DNA from: Streptomyces sp. ISL-94
GTDB taxonomy: Bacteria; Actinomycetota; Actinomycetes; Streptomycetales; Streptomycetaceae
Direction: 5' to 3'
NCBI RefSeq assembly: GCF_018614075.1
Contig: NZ_JAGGOZ010000064.1
Span: 50,576-114,575, forward strand
DNA: 64,000 nucleotides
This document shows, in pieces, positions 35,068 to 43,559 of the stretch. Each line of letters starts with the position of its first letter. Positions within the stretch are counted from its first letter, which is position 1. The notes beneath the pieces are model-generated. The model searched no databases. It was given only the letters and a program-made list of their open reading frames with translations, and was not told where the DNA came from. The position numbers and the translations under genes were made by a program.

Positions 35068-37104
35068 ATGTCAGAGCAGAGCGCCCCGGGCGCAGAGGTC
35101 ACCGCGGCCGAGGTCGCCCGCCTGGCAGGCGTCGGCCGCGCCGCCGTGAGCAACTGGCGGCGCCGGCACGCCGACTTCCCCAAGCCCGTCGGCGGCACGG
35201 AGACCAGCCCCTCCTTCGCCCTGGCGGAGGTCGAGCACTGGCTGCGCGCCCAGGGCAAACTCGCCGAGGTGCCGCTACGCGAGCGCGTCTGGCAGCAGAT
35301 CGCCGCCCACCCGGGCGGTCCTGTCACCGCACTCGTCAAGGCCGGCTGCGCGCTGCTCGTCGTACGGGACCGGCCCGCCGACTGGCTGGAGCTGACCGCC
35401 GTCTCCGACGAGCGGATGGCCGCCCTGCTGCGGCCCGTCCTCGACCAGGTGCTCGTCGCACGCCTCGGGCCCGGGCACCCGCTGGAGGCCATCCGGCCTG
35501 GCCCCACCACGATGCCGCTGCTGCGGGCCGCCGCCGAACTCGCGGCCGAACTCGGCGCCCGCAAGGCCTTCGAGTTCCTGCTGGGCCGCCACCTCGACGC
35601 CAACCCCCGCCAGTACACGCTCACCCCGGACAGCCTCGCCCGGCTCATGGCCGCCCTCGCCGGCCCCGGCGTGCGCACCGCGCTCGACCCCGCCTGCGGC
35701 ACCGGCACCCTGCTGCGCGCCCTCCCCGGCGCCACCGTCCTGCACGCCCAGGACTCCTCGCCCGAACTCGCCGCCCTCACCGCGCTGCGCCTGGCCCTGA
35801 ACGGCTCCGGCCTGGTACGCGCGGCCGCCGCCGACAGCCTGCGCGCCGACGCCTTCGCGCAGGACGCCGTCGACGCCGTGCTCTGCCACCCCCCGTTCAA
35901 CGAACGCAACTGGGGCCACGAGGAACTGGCCTACGATCCGCGCTGGGAGTACGGCTTCCCGGCCCGCACCGAATCCGAACTCGCCTGGATCCAGCACGCC
36001 CTGGCCCGCCTCCGCGAGGGCGGCACCGCCGTCCTGCTCATGCCGCCCGCCGTCGCCGCCCGCCGCTCCGGCCGCCGCATCCGTGCCGACCTGCTGCGCC
36101 GCGGCGCCCTGCGCGCCGTCATCGCGCTCCCGGCCGGCAGCGCCCCGCCGTACGGGATCCCCCTGCACCTGTGGGTGCTGCGCAGGCCCGCCCCGCAAGC
36201 GGTTCCCCCGCAGGGGCTGCTGCTCATCGACAGTTCGGCCGGCGCGGCAGGCCCGGCCGCCGGGACCGGCCAGAGCGCCTCCGTGGCCGACGAGGTGGAG
36301 GCCGCCTGGACGGCGTACGACCGCACCGGCTCGGTGGAGGAGGTCCAGGGCGTCAGCCGTGTCGTGCCCGTCATCGAACTGCTCGACGACGACGTGGACC
36401 TCACCCCCGCCCGCCATCTGCCGCCCCCGGCCGCCGGCGGCGGGCCGGCCGCACTGGGCGCCGTACGGGAACGGCTCGACGAGACCCTCGCCCGGGCCGC
36501 CCGCTTCACCCCCCCGGCCCCCGTCCCGGCCCCCGAGGCCGCGTCGCTGCTGTCGCTGACCACCATCGGCGAACTCGCCCGCGCCGGAGCCCTGGTGCTG
36601 CACACCGGCACCGGCAGCGGCACCGGCGCGGCCCCCGTCCTCACCGAACAGGACGTCTACGCCGGAACCGGCCCCTCCGGCACCTTGGCCGCCACCGCCG
36701 ACGAACCGGTGCTCACCACCCCCGGCGACGTCCTCGTCCCCGTCGTCGGCGGCGCCACCGTCGCCCGCGTCGTCGACGCGGCCACCGCCGGCGCCGTCCC
36801 GGGCCGGGGCCTGCAACTGCTGCGCCCCGACCCGGCCGCACTCGACCCGTGGTTCCTGGCCGGATTCCTGCGCGGCACCGCCAACAACCGCCGCGCCAGC
36901 AGCCACGCCTCCACCGCCACCCGGCTCGACGTACGCCGCCTCCAGGTGCCCCGGCTGCCGCCGGCCGAACAGCAGCGCTACGGTGCCCGCTTCCGCGCGC
37001 TCGCCGAGTTCGAGGACGCGCTGCGACTGGCGGGACGGCTCGGCGAACAGCTCGTACAGGGCCTGTACGACGGCCTCTCGGACGGCACGGTCACCCCGGA
37101 CTGA
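35068..37104 (+). CDS. HTH + N-6 adenine DNA methyltransferase-like protein
   Basis: 678 residues. Residues about 8-60 form a MerR/XRE-like HTH (TAAEVARLAGVGRAAVSNWRRR, then PKPVGG). From about 190 it resembles type I HsdM subunits: TLTPDSLARLMAALAG, motif I DPACGTG (Asp 207), and motif IV as CHPPFN (His 274) where active N6-methyltransferases usually have (N/D/S)PP(Y/F). A C-terminal region (about 500-670) looks like a specificity-subunit-like domain with LPPAEQQRYGARF. No R or S subunit is adjacent. Catalytic competence is uncertain; a regulatory role is possible. Starts at 35056 or 35044 are also in frame. Confidence 0.8.
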   Translation: MSEQSAPGAEVTAAEVARLAGVGRAAVSNWRRRHADFPKPVGGTETSPSFALAEVEHWLRAQGKLAEVPLRERVWQQIAAHPGGPVTALVKAGCALLVVRDRPADWLELTAVSDERMAALLRPVLDQVLVARLGPGHPLEAIRPGPTTMPLLRAAAELAAELGARKAFEFLLGRHLDANPRQYTLTPDSLARLMAALAGPGVRTALDPACGTGTLLRALPGATVLHAQDSSPELAALTALRLALNGSGLVRAAAADSLRADAFAQDAVDAVLCHPPFNERNWGHEELAYDPRWEYGFPARTESELAWIQHALARLREGGTAVLLMPPAVAARRSGRRIRADLLRRGALRAVIALPAGSAPPYGIPLHLWVLRRPAPQAVPPQGLLLIDSSAGAAGPAAGTGQSASVADEVEAAWTAYDRTGSVEEVQGVSRVVPVIELLDDDVDLTPARHLPPPAAGGGPAALGAVRERLDETLARAARFTPPAPVPAPEAASLLSLTTIGELARAGALVLHTGTGSGTGAAPVLTEQDVYAGTGPSGTLAATADEPVLTTPGDVLVPVVGGATVARVVDAATAGAVPGRGLQLLRPDPAALDPWFLAGFLRGTANNRRASSHASTATRLDVRRLQVPRLPPAEQQRYGARFRALAEFEDALRLAGRLGEQLVQGLYDGLSDGTVTPD

Positions 37105-37215
37105 GCGGGCGGGCGGCGACCGTACAACGGTTGCGCACATCCCCTCACCAGCGGCCGGAAAGGCTTATACGCTCTGACCCGCAACCCTTTCCGCACGGCC
37201 CCGTCAGGAGCAGCG

Positions 37216-37860
37216 ATGCACGGCCCCGGCCTCCCGCCGCAGCACGGTCACCAGCCCAGTTCCGGGGGCGTGGTGGCACTGCGCGTGCTGTTCGCGCTGC
37301 TGCCCATCCTGAGCTGTGGCTTCCTGGCCTGGGCCACGATGCTGCGGCTCGCGCTGGTCACCCGCAAGACCGTCGACTGGGTCCTGCTCGTGGTCAGCGG
37401 CGTGCTCGGCGTCGGCTGGCTCGTACTGATCGGGCTCGACCCGACCGAGGACACCAGCGGCTGGCAGGGCAACACCGGGCTCGGCGGCTCCCTCCTCACC
37501 GCCGTCCTGACCTGCGTGTACTTTCTCGCGGCCGATATCCGCCACTACGAGCTCCGGGCGGCCGGCGGCCCGCCCGCGCCGCCCTGGTACCCGGCGCAGC
37601 CCGCCCCGTACGCCCACCCGCAGCAGACGGCGCCCGCCTACGGCTACCCGCCCGCGCAGCCGTCTGCCCAGACGCCCGTCCCCCCGCAGGTCCCGCCGCA
37701 GCCGATCCCGCCCCCGCGCCTCGGGCAGGTCCGCGCCGAACTCGACGAGCTCAGCGAGCTCCTGCGCAAGCAGCCCGGGCAGCCGCAGCAGCCCCCGCAG
37801 CCCGGCGCCGGCCCGTACCAGGACCCCAGCGACACCCCGCTCCAGGACCGTAACCCGTGA
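37216..37860 (+). CDS. membrane protein with Pro/Gln-rich tail
   Basis: 214 residues. Three hydrophobic spans (about 18-42, 53-74 and 94-108) precede a cytoplasmic Pro/Ala/Tyr-rich region (WYPAQPAPYAHPQQ and similar) and a short helical RAELDELSELLRKQ segment. The family is not recognised. The stop overlaps the kinase start (GTGA, 37857-37860), so the two are co-translated and may form a membrane-kinase pair. ATG 37216 follows AGGAG. Confidence 0.75.
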   Translation: MHGPGLPPQHGHQPSSGGVVALRVLFALLPILSCGFLAWATMLRLALVTRKTVDWVLLVVSGVLGVGWLVLIGLDPTEDTSGWQGNTGLGGSLLTAVLTCVYFLAADIRHYELRAAGGPPAPPWYPAQPAPYAHPQQTAPAYGYPPAQPSAQTPVPPQVPPQPIPPPRLGQVRAELDELSELLRKQPGQPQQPPQPGAGPYQDPSDTPLQDRNP

Positions 37861-39380
37861 CCGACCGGCTCATCGGCGACCGCTACCAGCTCGCCACCAT
37901 CCTCGGCCAGGGCGGCATGGGCCAGGTCTGGACGGCGTACGACCGGCGCCTGGACCGGCGGGTCGCCGTCAAACTGCTGCGCCCCGACAAGGTCGCCGGC
38001 CCCGGCACGGTCGCCGAGGAGCTGCGCCGCCGCTTCGTGCGCGAGTGCCGGGTCACGGCGCAGGTCGACCACCCCGGCCTGGTGACCGTGCACGACGCGG
38101 GCAGCGACGGCGACGAGCTCTTCCTCGTCATGGGCTACGTCGAGGGCTCCGACCTCGCCGACCACCTCGCCGAGCACGACCCGTACCCCTGGCGCTGGGC
38201 GGTCGCGGTGGTCGCGCAGCTGTGCGCGGTGCTCTCGGCCGTGCACGCGGTGCCGATCGTGCACCGCGACCTCAAGCCGCGCAATGTGATGATCCGTCCG
38301 GACGGCACCGTGCTGGTCCTCGACCTCGGCGTCGCCTCGGTGATGGACACCGACACCACCCGCCTCACGAGCACCGGCTCGCCCATCGGCAGCCCCGCGT
38401 ACATGGCGCCCGAGCAGGCCATGGGCGGTGCGGTGGGCCCGTACACCGACCTCTACGCGCTCGGCGTGCTGCTGTACGAACTGCTCAGCGGCAACGTCCC
38501 CTTCGCCGGATCCACCGCCCTCGGCGTCCTGCACCGCCACCTGTACGAGCCCCCGCTCCCGGTGCGCCAGCTGCGCCCGGAGGTCCCGCCGGAGCTGGAG
38601 GCCGTCCTGCTCCGCCTCCTCGCCAAGGACCCGCAGGACCGGCCCGCCTCCGCGCAGGAGGTGTACGAGGCCCTCGCCCCCCTGCTCCCGGCGCGCGGCA
38701 GCGCGGCTCCGGCCGGCCCGCTCGACCCGACCCGCCCCTTCCTGCGCCCCCACGCCCCCTGGCCCGACCGGGCCACGATCATCCCTCCCCGCCCGAGCAC
38801 GCCGCCGACGACAACGCCCGTGCCGGCGAAGCCGGACGTCCCGGGCGCGGTGGACGAGGCCCGCAAGCTCCTGGACCAGGGGCAGCTCACCCAGGCCGTG
38901 GACATCCTGGGCGGCATCCTCCCGGCGGCGGCCGCCGAGCACGGGGAGCGCTCCCCGGTGGTCCGCTCCCTGCGCAAGCAGTACGCGGCCACGCTGATGG
39001 ACGACGGCCAGTACCGCCGCGCCCTGCCGGAACTGCGCCGCCTCGCCGACGAGTTCCCGGCCGGCGACCCGCAGGCCCTGCGCTTCCGCTACGACTCGGC
39101 GCAGTGCCTGGAGCAGCTCGGCGAACCGGCCGCGGCCCTGGCGGAGTACCGCTCACTGCTGCCGCTCTTCGAGAACCACTACGCCAACCCGGACCCGGGC
39201 CTCCCCTTGGAGGTCCGCCGCCGGATAGCGCACCTGCTGCTCTCCCTCGGCGACCGCCCGGCGGCCCACGACACCCTGGCCCGCCTGCTGTTCGACGCGG
39301 AACGCCTCCACGGCCCGGCCCACCCCTTCCCGGCGGAGATCCGCCGCACCCTCCACTGGCTGGGCCAGGTCCGCGGCTGA
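37857..39380 (+). CDS. Hanks-type serine/threonine protein kinase with TPR-like tail
   Basis: 507 residues. Kinase domain about 5-265: glycine loop LGQGGMGQVW, Lys 39 in VAVKLL, HRDLKPRN (136-143), DLG at 156 in place of DFG, and GSPAYMAPEQA. After a Pro-rich linker (about 285-325), residues 330-507 contain repeated helical units (ARKLLDQGQLTQAVDILGG, QYRRALPELRRLADEF, AALAEYRSLLPLFEN) that look like TPRs. No membrane span or PASTA domain is seen; membrane recruitment could come from the coupled upstream protein. The substrate is unknown. Confidence 0.92.
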   Translation: MTDRLIGDRYQLATILGQGGMGQVWTAYDRRLDRRVAVKLLRPDKVAGPGTVAEELRRRFVRECRVTAQVDHPGLVTVHDAGSDGDELFLVMGYVEGSDLADHLAEHDPYPWRWAVAVVAQLCAVLSAVHAVPIVHRDLKPRNVMIRPDGTVLVLDLGVASVMDTDTTRLTSTGSPIGSPAYMAPEQAMGGAVGPYTDLYALGVLLYELLSGNVPFAGSTALGVLHRHLYEPPLPVRQLRPEVPPELEAVLLRLLAKDPQDRPASAQEVYEALAPLLPARGSAAPAGPLDPTRPFLRPHAPWPDRATIIPPRPSTPPTTTPVPAKPDVPGAVDEARKLLDQGQLTQAVDILGGILPAAAAEHGERSPVVRSLRKQYAATLMDDGQYRRALPELRRLADEFPAGDPQALRFRYDSAQCLEQLGEPAAALAEYRSLLPLFENHYANPDPGLPLEVRRRIAHLLLSLGDRPAAHDTLARLLFDAERLHGPAHPFPAEIRRTLHWLGQVRG

Positions 39381-39387
39381 CCTCGCG

Positions 39388-39795
39388 TCACACGCCCGGC
39401 GAGGCGACGGCCAGCCCCATCGACTCCGCCGCCTTGAGGAGGCGCTGGTCGTACGTCACGAAGGTGAGCGGCTCGGCGCCGGGCTGGCCGGCCAGGAGCT
39501 GCGCCGTGGCGAGGTGGATGGAGTCCAACGACCGCAGCAGCGGGTCCGCGTACACGGCGGCCGTCGCCCGCACGGCGTGGTCGATCTCCAGCCGGTACAG
39601 GCGTGTCAGCGCCCCGGGTACGCCGGCCAGCGCCTGCGGGGCGGACCGGCGAAGGGCCCGTGGAACCTCGACTTCGACGAGGGAGGACGAGACCAGAGGC
39701 GTCTGCGGCCGTTCGGCCAGCCAGGCCACCAGCTCGGCGCTGTCGTGCTCCCGGCGCACCAGCTTCACGACGGCCGCGGAGTCGAGATAGATCAC
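39388..39795 (-). CDS. PIN-domain ribonuclease toxin (second VapC-like)
   Basis: 135 residues. PIN acidic residues appear in IYLDSAAVVKLV, SSLVEVEVPRAL, RSLDSIHLATAQ and TYDQRLLKAA. ATG start at 39793-39795 overlaps the antitoxin stop by 4 bases. It is convergent with the kinase gene after only 7 bases. Not closely similar to the first PIN toxin in the window by eye, so the two modules are independent acquisitions rather than a duplication. Confidence 0.88.
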   Translation of the reverse strand: MIYLDSAAVVKLVRREHDSAELVAWLAERPQTPLVSSSLVEVEVPRALRRSAPQALAGVPGALTRLYRLEIDHAVRATAAVYADPLLRSLDSIHLATAQLLAGQPGAEPLTFVTYDQRLLKAAESMGLAVASPGV

Positions 39796-40070
39796 CAGCG
39801 CTCCTCGTCGCGCGCGGCGGCGAGTTCTGCGGCGGCATCCACCCCGGGGTCGCCCAGAACCGGCGGCAGCGGGAAGGGCCCGCCGGACAGGGGCGCGGTG
39901 GCGCGCCCCTCCGCGACCAGACGGTCGAGCAGGGACTGCGTCGGGGTGACGGGTACGAGCCGGGCGACGGCTGTTCCGCTCACGGTGACCTCCAGGGACT
40001 CGCCGCGCTGCACTCGCGCGAGCACGGCGCTGGTGTGCTGGTTGAGTTCACGTACAGGAATGCGGTCCAT
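39792..40070 (-). CDS. Phd/YefM-family antitoxin (second module)
   Basis: 92 residues. MDRIPVRELNQHTSAVLARV at the start and SGTAVARLVPV give the Phd fold; the C-terminal half (DPGVDAAAELAAARDEERW) is the probable toxin-neutralising tail. The start codon lies 8 bases from a perfect palindrome (40078-40100), so autoregulation is likely. Confidence 0.88.
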   Translation of the reverse strand: MDRIPVRELNQHTSAVLARVQRGESLEVTVSGTAVARLVPVTPTQSLLDRLVAEGRATAPLSGGPFPLPPVLGDPGVDAAAELAAARDEERW

Positions 40071-40077
40071 GCTGCCA

Positions 40078-40100
40078 GCGTAGAACGTTGTGTTCTACGC
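40078..40100. promoter_or_regulatory. operator-like palindrome of the second PIN/Phd module
   Basis: GCGTAGAAC-GTTGT-GTTCTACGC: perfect 9-bp arms with a 5-base spacer, 7 bases upstream of the antitoxin ATG. The placement over the expected -10/start region suits a steric autorepressor. Confidence 0.7.
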
Positions 40101-40382
40101 CGGAAGGATGCTTGCGCCCGAACGAGTGATCGGCGCCTCCCGGCGGCGGCGGCGGCCGGTGCGCCACAGGGCCGCCAGCACGGCCAGGGCCGCCCCCGCC
40201 ACGCCGTGCCCGCGCGGCAGACCCCGGGCGTGACCGGGTCCTCGTACACCTTCGCGCCCAGGTCCGTACGGGAAGACGCGGGCGACGGCGGCTCCGGCGC
40301 ACACGGCCACCGCCGTGAGCAGGGCGGCGAGCCCCGAGCCGAGCAGGCTCGGGCGGCGCGGCGAGCGGTGCGGTGTCGACAT
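40095..40382 (-). CDS. possible small membrane protein
   Basis: Weakly supported. From ATG 40380-40382 the frame gives MSTPHRSPRRPSLLGSGLAA and a hydrophobic stretch LLTAVAVCAGAAVARVF, then a second hydrophobic stretch VAGAALAVLAALW and a basic end, 95 residues in all. The middle part (PYGPGREGVRGPGHARG) is less natural than the alternative frame, which reads DLGAKVYEDPVTPGVCRAG, so two compensating indels are possible. No family recognised. Confidence 0.4.
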   Translation of the reverse strand: MSTPHRSPRRPSLLGSGLAALLTAVAVCAGAAVARVFPYGPGREGVRGPGHARGLPRGHGVAGAALAVLAALWRTGRRRRREAPITRSGASILPA

Positions 40383-40574
40383 GGTGGGCCGACCTTGGCG
40401 GCGCCGGAGGACGTGGGGGTGGACACCGGGTGGCTGCGGCACGAACAGGCACGTGCCCCGACACTCCGGGAATCGTTGGTCGAACCGGTGGCCCGGACCA
40501 CCCTGACTGCATACCATCGATCACCGCACGGCCCTTGTGCACCGACGCACAATCTCCCGGCCTTGGAGGCTCCT

Positions 40575-41198
40575 TTGCACCGTCGCACAGCGCTCTCCGT
40601 CTCCACCGTCCTGCTCCTGGCGGCCCCCCTGCTGTCCGCCTGCTCGGGCGGGACCCGGCCCGGCACCGCGGCCGTCGTCGGGGGTGAACGGATCACGACC
40701 GCCGCGCTCCAGGCCCAGGTGAACGACGTCCGCGCCGCGCAGAACCGTTCCGGGCAGGCCGCGGCGGAGCTCATCGCGAGCACCCCGAACCTGGAGCGGC
40801 AGAAGCTCGACGCGATGCTCCAGAGCCGGGTCATCGACAAGATGGCCAAGACCGCCGGGATCGCGGTCTCCGGGAAGGAGATCGAGGACGAGCACAAGGC
40901 GTACGTCGACGACAACAAGGGAGCCGAGCAGTTCGAGACGCTGCTCCTGCAGAAGGGCGCCATGGCCCCCGGACAGGTCGACCGCTTCCTGCGGGACCGC
41001 GTCCTGCTCACCAAGCTCACCGCCAAGTACGGCAACGGGAAGCTGGAGGAGCCGGCCCGGGCGGCCGCGAAGGCGCTGCACATCGAGGTGAACCCGCGCT
41101 ACGGCGCCTGGGACGTCAAGCAGATCAAGCTCGGCGCCGGGGAGACCCCCTGGATCACCCAGCGGACCCAGGCCGGGCAGGCACCCGCCGGAGCCTGA
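40575..41198 (+). CDS. SurA N-terminal-domain lipoprotein (peptidyl-prolyl isomerase-related chaperone)
   Basis: 207 residues. TTG start at 40575 with GGAGG 5 bases upstream. Lipoprotein signal MHRRTALSVSTVLLLAAPLL followed by lipobox LSAC. The mature protein matches SurA_N: TAAVVGGERITTAALQAQVND, then LDAMLQSRVIDKMAKTAGIAVS and a helical GQVDRFLRDRVLLTKL. No parvulin domain follows, so it probably acts as an extracytoplasmic holdase for secreted proteins. It is 28 bases upstream of mazG. Confidence 0.87.
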   Translation: MHRRTALSVSTVLLLAAPLLSACSGGTRPGTAAVVGGERITTAALQAQVNDVRAAQNRSGQAAAELIASTPNLERQKLDAMLQSRVIDKMAKTAGIAVSGKEIEDEHKAYVDDNKGAEQFETLLLQKGAMAPGQVDRFLRDRVLLTKLTAKYGNGKLEEPARAAAKALHIEVNPRYGAWDVKQIKLGAGETPWITQRTQAGQAPAGA

Positions 41199-41226
41199 CA
41201 CTCCCGCGCGGAGGTAGGTTCGGAGG

Positions 41227-42225
41227 GTGACCGACCACGTACCCGCCGAGCCCTTGTCCGCCGAGCCCACCGGCCGCATCGTCCTGCTGACCACCAGCCA
41301 CCGGGTCGCCCCCGGGGTGCTGTCCTGGCCGGCGTGGCAGACCCTGCACGCCGCGGACCGGGTGCTGTGCGCCGACCCCGGCCACCCGCAGATCCCGTAC
41401 CTGCGGGAGGCGGGCGTCGAGGTCGTCCACGAGACCCCGGACGCCCACGAGCTGGTCGAGGCCTGCGCCGGCGGCCGGACGGTCGTGGTGCTCCCGTCGG
41501 GCGAGGGCGACCAGCGGCTGACCGACGGGCTGGCGCGCCTCGCGGGCTCGGGCCGGGTCTCCATGCCCGACCTGGAGCTGCTGCCCGGCTCCTACGACCT
41601 GCCGGGCGCCCGCCTGCTCGACCTCGTCCAGGTGATGGACCGGATCCGGCGGGAGTGCCCGTGGGCCTCCCGGCAGTCCCACGAGGGCCTGGTCAAGTAC
41701 GGGATCGAGGAAGCGTACGAGCTGGTCGAGGCCATCGAGGACGGGGACCGGGAGGCGCTGCGCGAGGAGCTCGGCGACGTCCTGCTCCAGGTGGTGTTCC
41801 ACGCGCGGATCGCCGAGGAGGCCGATGAGCCGGAGGAGGCCTTCTCCATCGACGACGTGGCCGGGACCCTGCTGGAGAAGCTGATCCGCCGCCACCCGCA
41901 CGTCTTCGGCGACGCGCAGGCCGAGACGCCGGAGGACGTCCGCGTGCACTGGCAGCGCACCAAGGCGGTCGAGAAGCAGCGGGAGTCGCTCACCGACGGG
42001 ATTCCGCTGGGCCAGCCCGGCCTGGCGCTCGCGGCGAAGCTCGCGGGCCGGGTCCGTACGGGCGCGCTCGCCGTGGAGCTGCCCCGCGGCGAGGGCATCG
42101 GGTACGAGCTGCTGGAGCTGGCGGCGCGCGCCGAGGCGTCGGGGATCGACCCGGAAACGGCGCTGCGCGCGGCGGCTCGCGTCTACCGTGACGCGATCCG
42201 GGCCGCCGAGGGCGTCGGCGCGTAG
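41227..42225 (+). CDS. mazG: nucleoside triphosphate pyrophosphohydrolase MazG
   Basis: 332 residues. Residues about 15-125 resemble the methylase-like N-terminal region found in longer actinobacterial MazG proteins. The MazG domain begins near LLDLVQVMDRIRRECPW and shows the metal-binding E-E-x-x-E/E-x-x-D sets: EEAYELVEAIEDGD and REELGDVLLQVVFHARIAEE. The C-terminal helix contains WQRTKAVEKQRESL. It hydrolyses aberrant or excess NTPs to NMPs and may lower (p)ppGpp. GTG 41227 follows GGAGG. Confidence 0.93.
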   Translation: MTDHVPAEPLSAEPTGRIVLLTTSHRVAPGVLSWPAWQTLHAADRVLCADPGHPQIPYLREAGVEVVHETPDAHELVEACAGGRTVVVLPSGEGDQRLTDGLARLAGSGRVSMPDLELLPGSYDLPGARLLDLVQVMDRIRRECPWASRQSHEGLVKYGIEEAYELVEAIEDGDREALREELGDVLLQVVFHARIAEEADEPEEAFSIDDVAGTLLEKLIRRHPHVFGDAQAETPEDVRVHWQRTKAVEKQRESLTDGIPLGQPGLALAAKLAGRVRTGALAVELPRGEGIGYELLELAARAEASGIDPETALRAAARVYRDAIRAAEGVGA

Positions 42226-42250
42226 CCCTCAGCAGCGGTTGAAGCTCTAG

Positions 42251-43465
42251 CTACGGGCGCGGTGCGCGGCCCGAGGGGTTGTGCCAGTGCGGCGACGGGC
42301 GGTTCAGGAACCACTCGCCGAAGCCGAGCGGGCGGCCGTTCGGGCCGTCGCCTTTGCCGGTGGCAGGTACGGAGTCGTGGAAGATCCGGCCGGGGTGGGC
42401 GCCGAGATCCTCCAGGAGGCAGGCGGTCTCCTGGATGAACAGCGGCGGCCCGCTGAGGTAGACGTCCTGGTCGGGCCACAGCCCCCGGTTGCACAGCGCG
42501 GTGGTGAGCCGGTCGGTGGCCTGTTCGCGGTGCTGCCCGGGGGCGGGCGTGATGTAGGTGACGCTGAGCCAGCCGAAGGCGGCGGCGTACTCGTCGATGA
42601 GCGGGCGGTCGTAGAGGTGGGCGGCGTCCCGCGCGACCACGAAGAGCCGTACGTCCTGGTCAGGGGGGTGGTGGGCCAGGTCCTCCAGCATGGCCCGGAC
42701 CGGCGCCCAGCCGGTGCCCGCGGCGATGAAGCTGACCGGCCGGCCCTCGCGGCGGAAGGCCAGCTGCCCGCCGGCTGCGCCGAGCCGCAGCATGTCGCCG
42801 GGCCGGCTCTCACGGACCAGGACGGTGCTCAGGCGCCCCCGCTCGATCCGGCTGACGTGCAGGTCGAGGCTGCCGTCGGGGCGGGGGGCGTTGCCGATCG
42901 AGTACGTGCGCCAGGTCGTCGGGACCCGCGCGCTGCTCACGCTCGTGTACTGGCCGGGGAGATGGCGGAAGGGGGCGTGCGGCCGGAGGGTCAGGACGCC
43001 GATGTCCTCCCCGTACTGGAGGTGGCGGACGACCTCCGCATCCCACCACGGCGGGTCCTCGCTCGTGGCGGCGCCGGCCATCATCGTGTCGGCGATCACC
43101 TGGTACGCCTCGGTCCAGGCCTTTTCCACCAGGGGGGTCCAGGCCTCGCCGGAGGTTTCGGCGAGGGCCGCGATCAGGCTGGTGCCCACGGCGGCGTAGT
43201 GCTGGGGGCCCGCCAGGAACTTGCGGTGGTCGCGTCCGAGGTCGCGTAGATAGGGGACGAGGGTCTCGTTCTCCAGGTGGGCGATCACGTGGGTGAGCGC
43301 GGCGAAGAGCCGGTCCCGCTGACGCTCCATGTCCTCGAAGGAGGCCGGGAAGAGGTCACGGACTTCGGGGTTGTGCCAGAAGAGGTGGGAGTAGAAGAAC
43401 TTGACCGCGTGCTCGGCCCGTCTCTCCACCACCGCGAAGCTGCTTTTCAAGATCCTCACATCCAC
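42251..43465 (-). CDS. globin-FAD/NAD(P) reductase fusion (flavohaemoglobin-like)
   Basis: 404 residues. Globin domain about 1-140: LKSSFAVVERRAEHAVKFFYSHLF, with the proximal-His region near FLAGPQHYAAVG. The reductase half has RTYSIGNAPR (FAD), a GAAGGQLAF loop, SFIAAGTGWAPVRAML (NAD(P)) and VYLSGPP. It probably oxidises NO to nitrate or transfers electrons to a partner. The frame opens at 43561, overlapping the P450 start, but GTG 43463-43465 sits just after a TTGACC/TACTTT promoter, so a leaderless start there (or GTG 43459) is more plausible. Divergent from a P450. Confidence 0.85.
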   Translation of the reverse strand: MDVRILKSSFAVVERRAEHAVKFFYSHLFWHNPEVRDLFPASFEDMERQRDRLFAALTHVIAHLENETLVPYLRDLGRDHRKFLAGPQHYAAVGTSLIAALAETSGEAWTPLVEKAWTEAYQVIADTMMAGAATSEDPPWWDAEVVRHLQYGEDIGVLTLRPHAPFRHLPGQYTSVSSARVPTTWRTYSIGNAPRPDGSLDLHVSRIERGRLSTVLVRESRPGDMLRLGAAGGQLAFRREGRPVSFIAAGTGWAPVRAMLEDLAHHPPDQDVRLFVVARDAAHLYDRPLIDEYAAAFGWLSVTYITPAPGQHREQATDRLTTALCNRGLWPDQDVYLSGPPLFIQETACLLEDLGAHPGRIFHDSVPATGKGDGPNGRPLGFGEWFLNRPSPHWHNPSGRAPRP

Positions 43466-43472
43466 AAAACCG

Positions 43473-43503
43473 AAAGTAGGAATGTCGGACAACGCCAGGT
43501 CAA
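43473..43503 (-). promoter_or_regulatory. candidate promoter for the globin-reductase gene
   Basis: On the minus strand TTGACC (43498-43503) and TACTTT (43473-43478) are 19 bases apart. The predicted start point is at or within a few bases of the GTG at 43465, implying a leaderless mRNA. Confidence 0.5.
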
Positions 43504-43559
43504 GCGATGGCGGATCTAGGGACAGCCGCGACCAACCAGGCATATGGGATGGGGGTCGC

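Noticed and set aside
35068..39380. Phage growth limitation (Pgl/BREX) locus
   Set aside because: Only a methylase-like gene and a small Ser/Thr kinase are present; no PglZ phosphatase, PglY ATPase or large PglW kinase is visible.
43401..43559. Upstream extension of the P450
   Set aside because: It overlaps the divergent globin-reductase coding region and promoter; ATG 43560 gives the normal family length.
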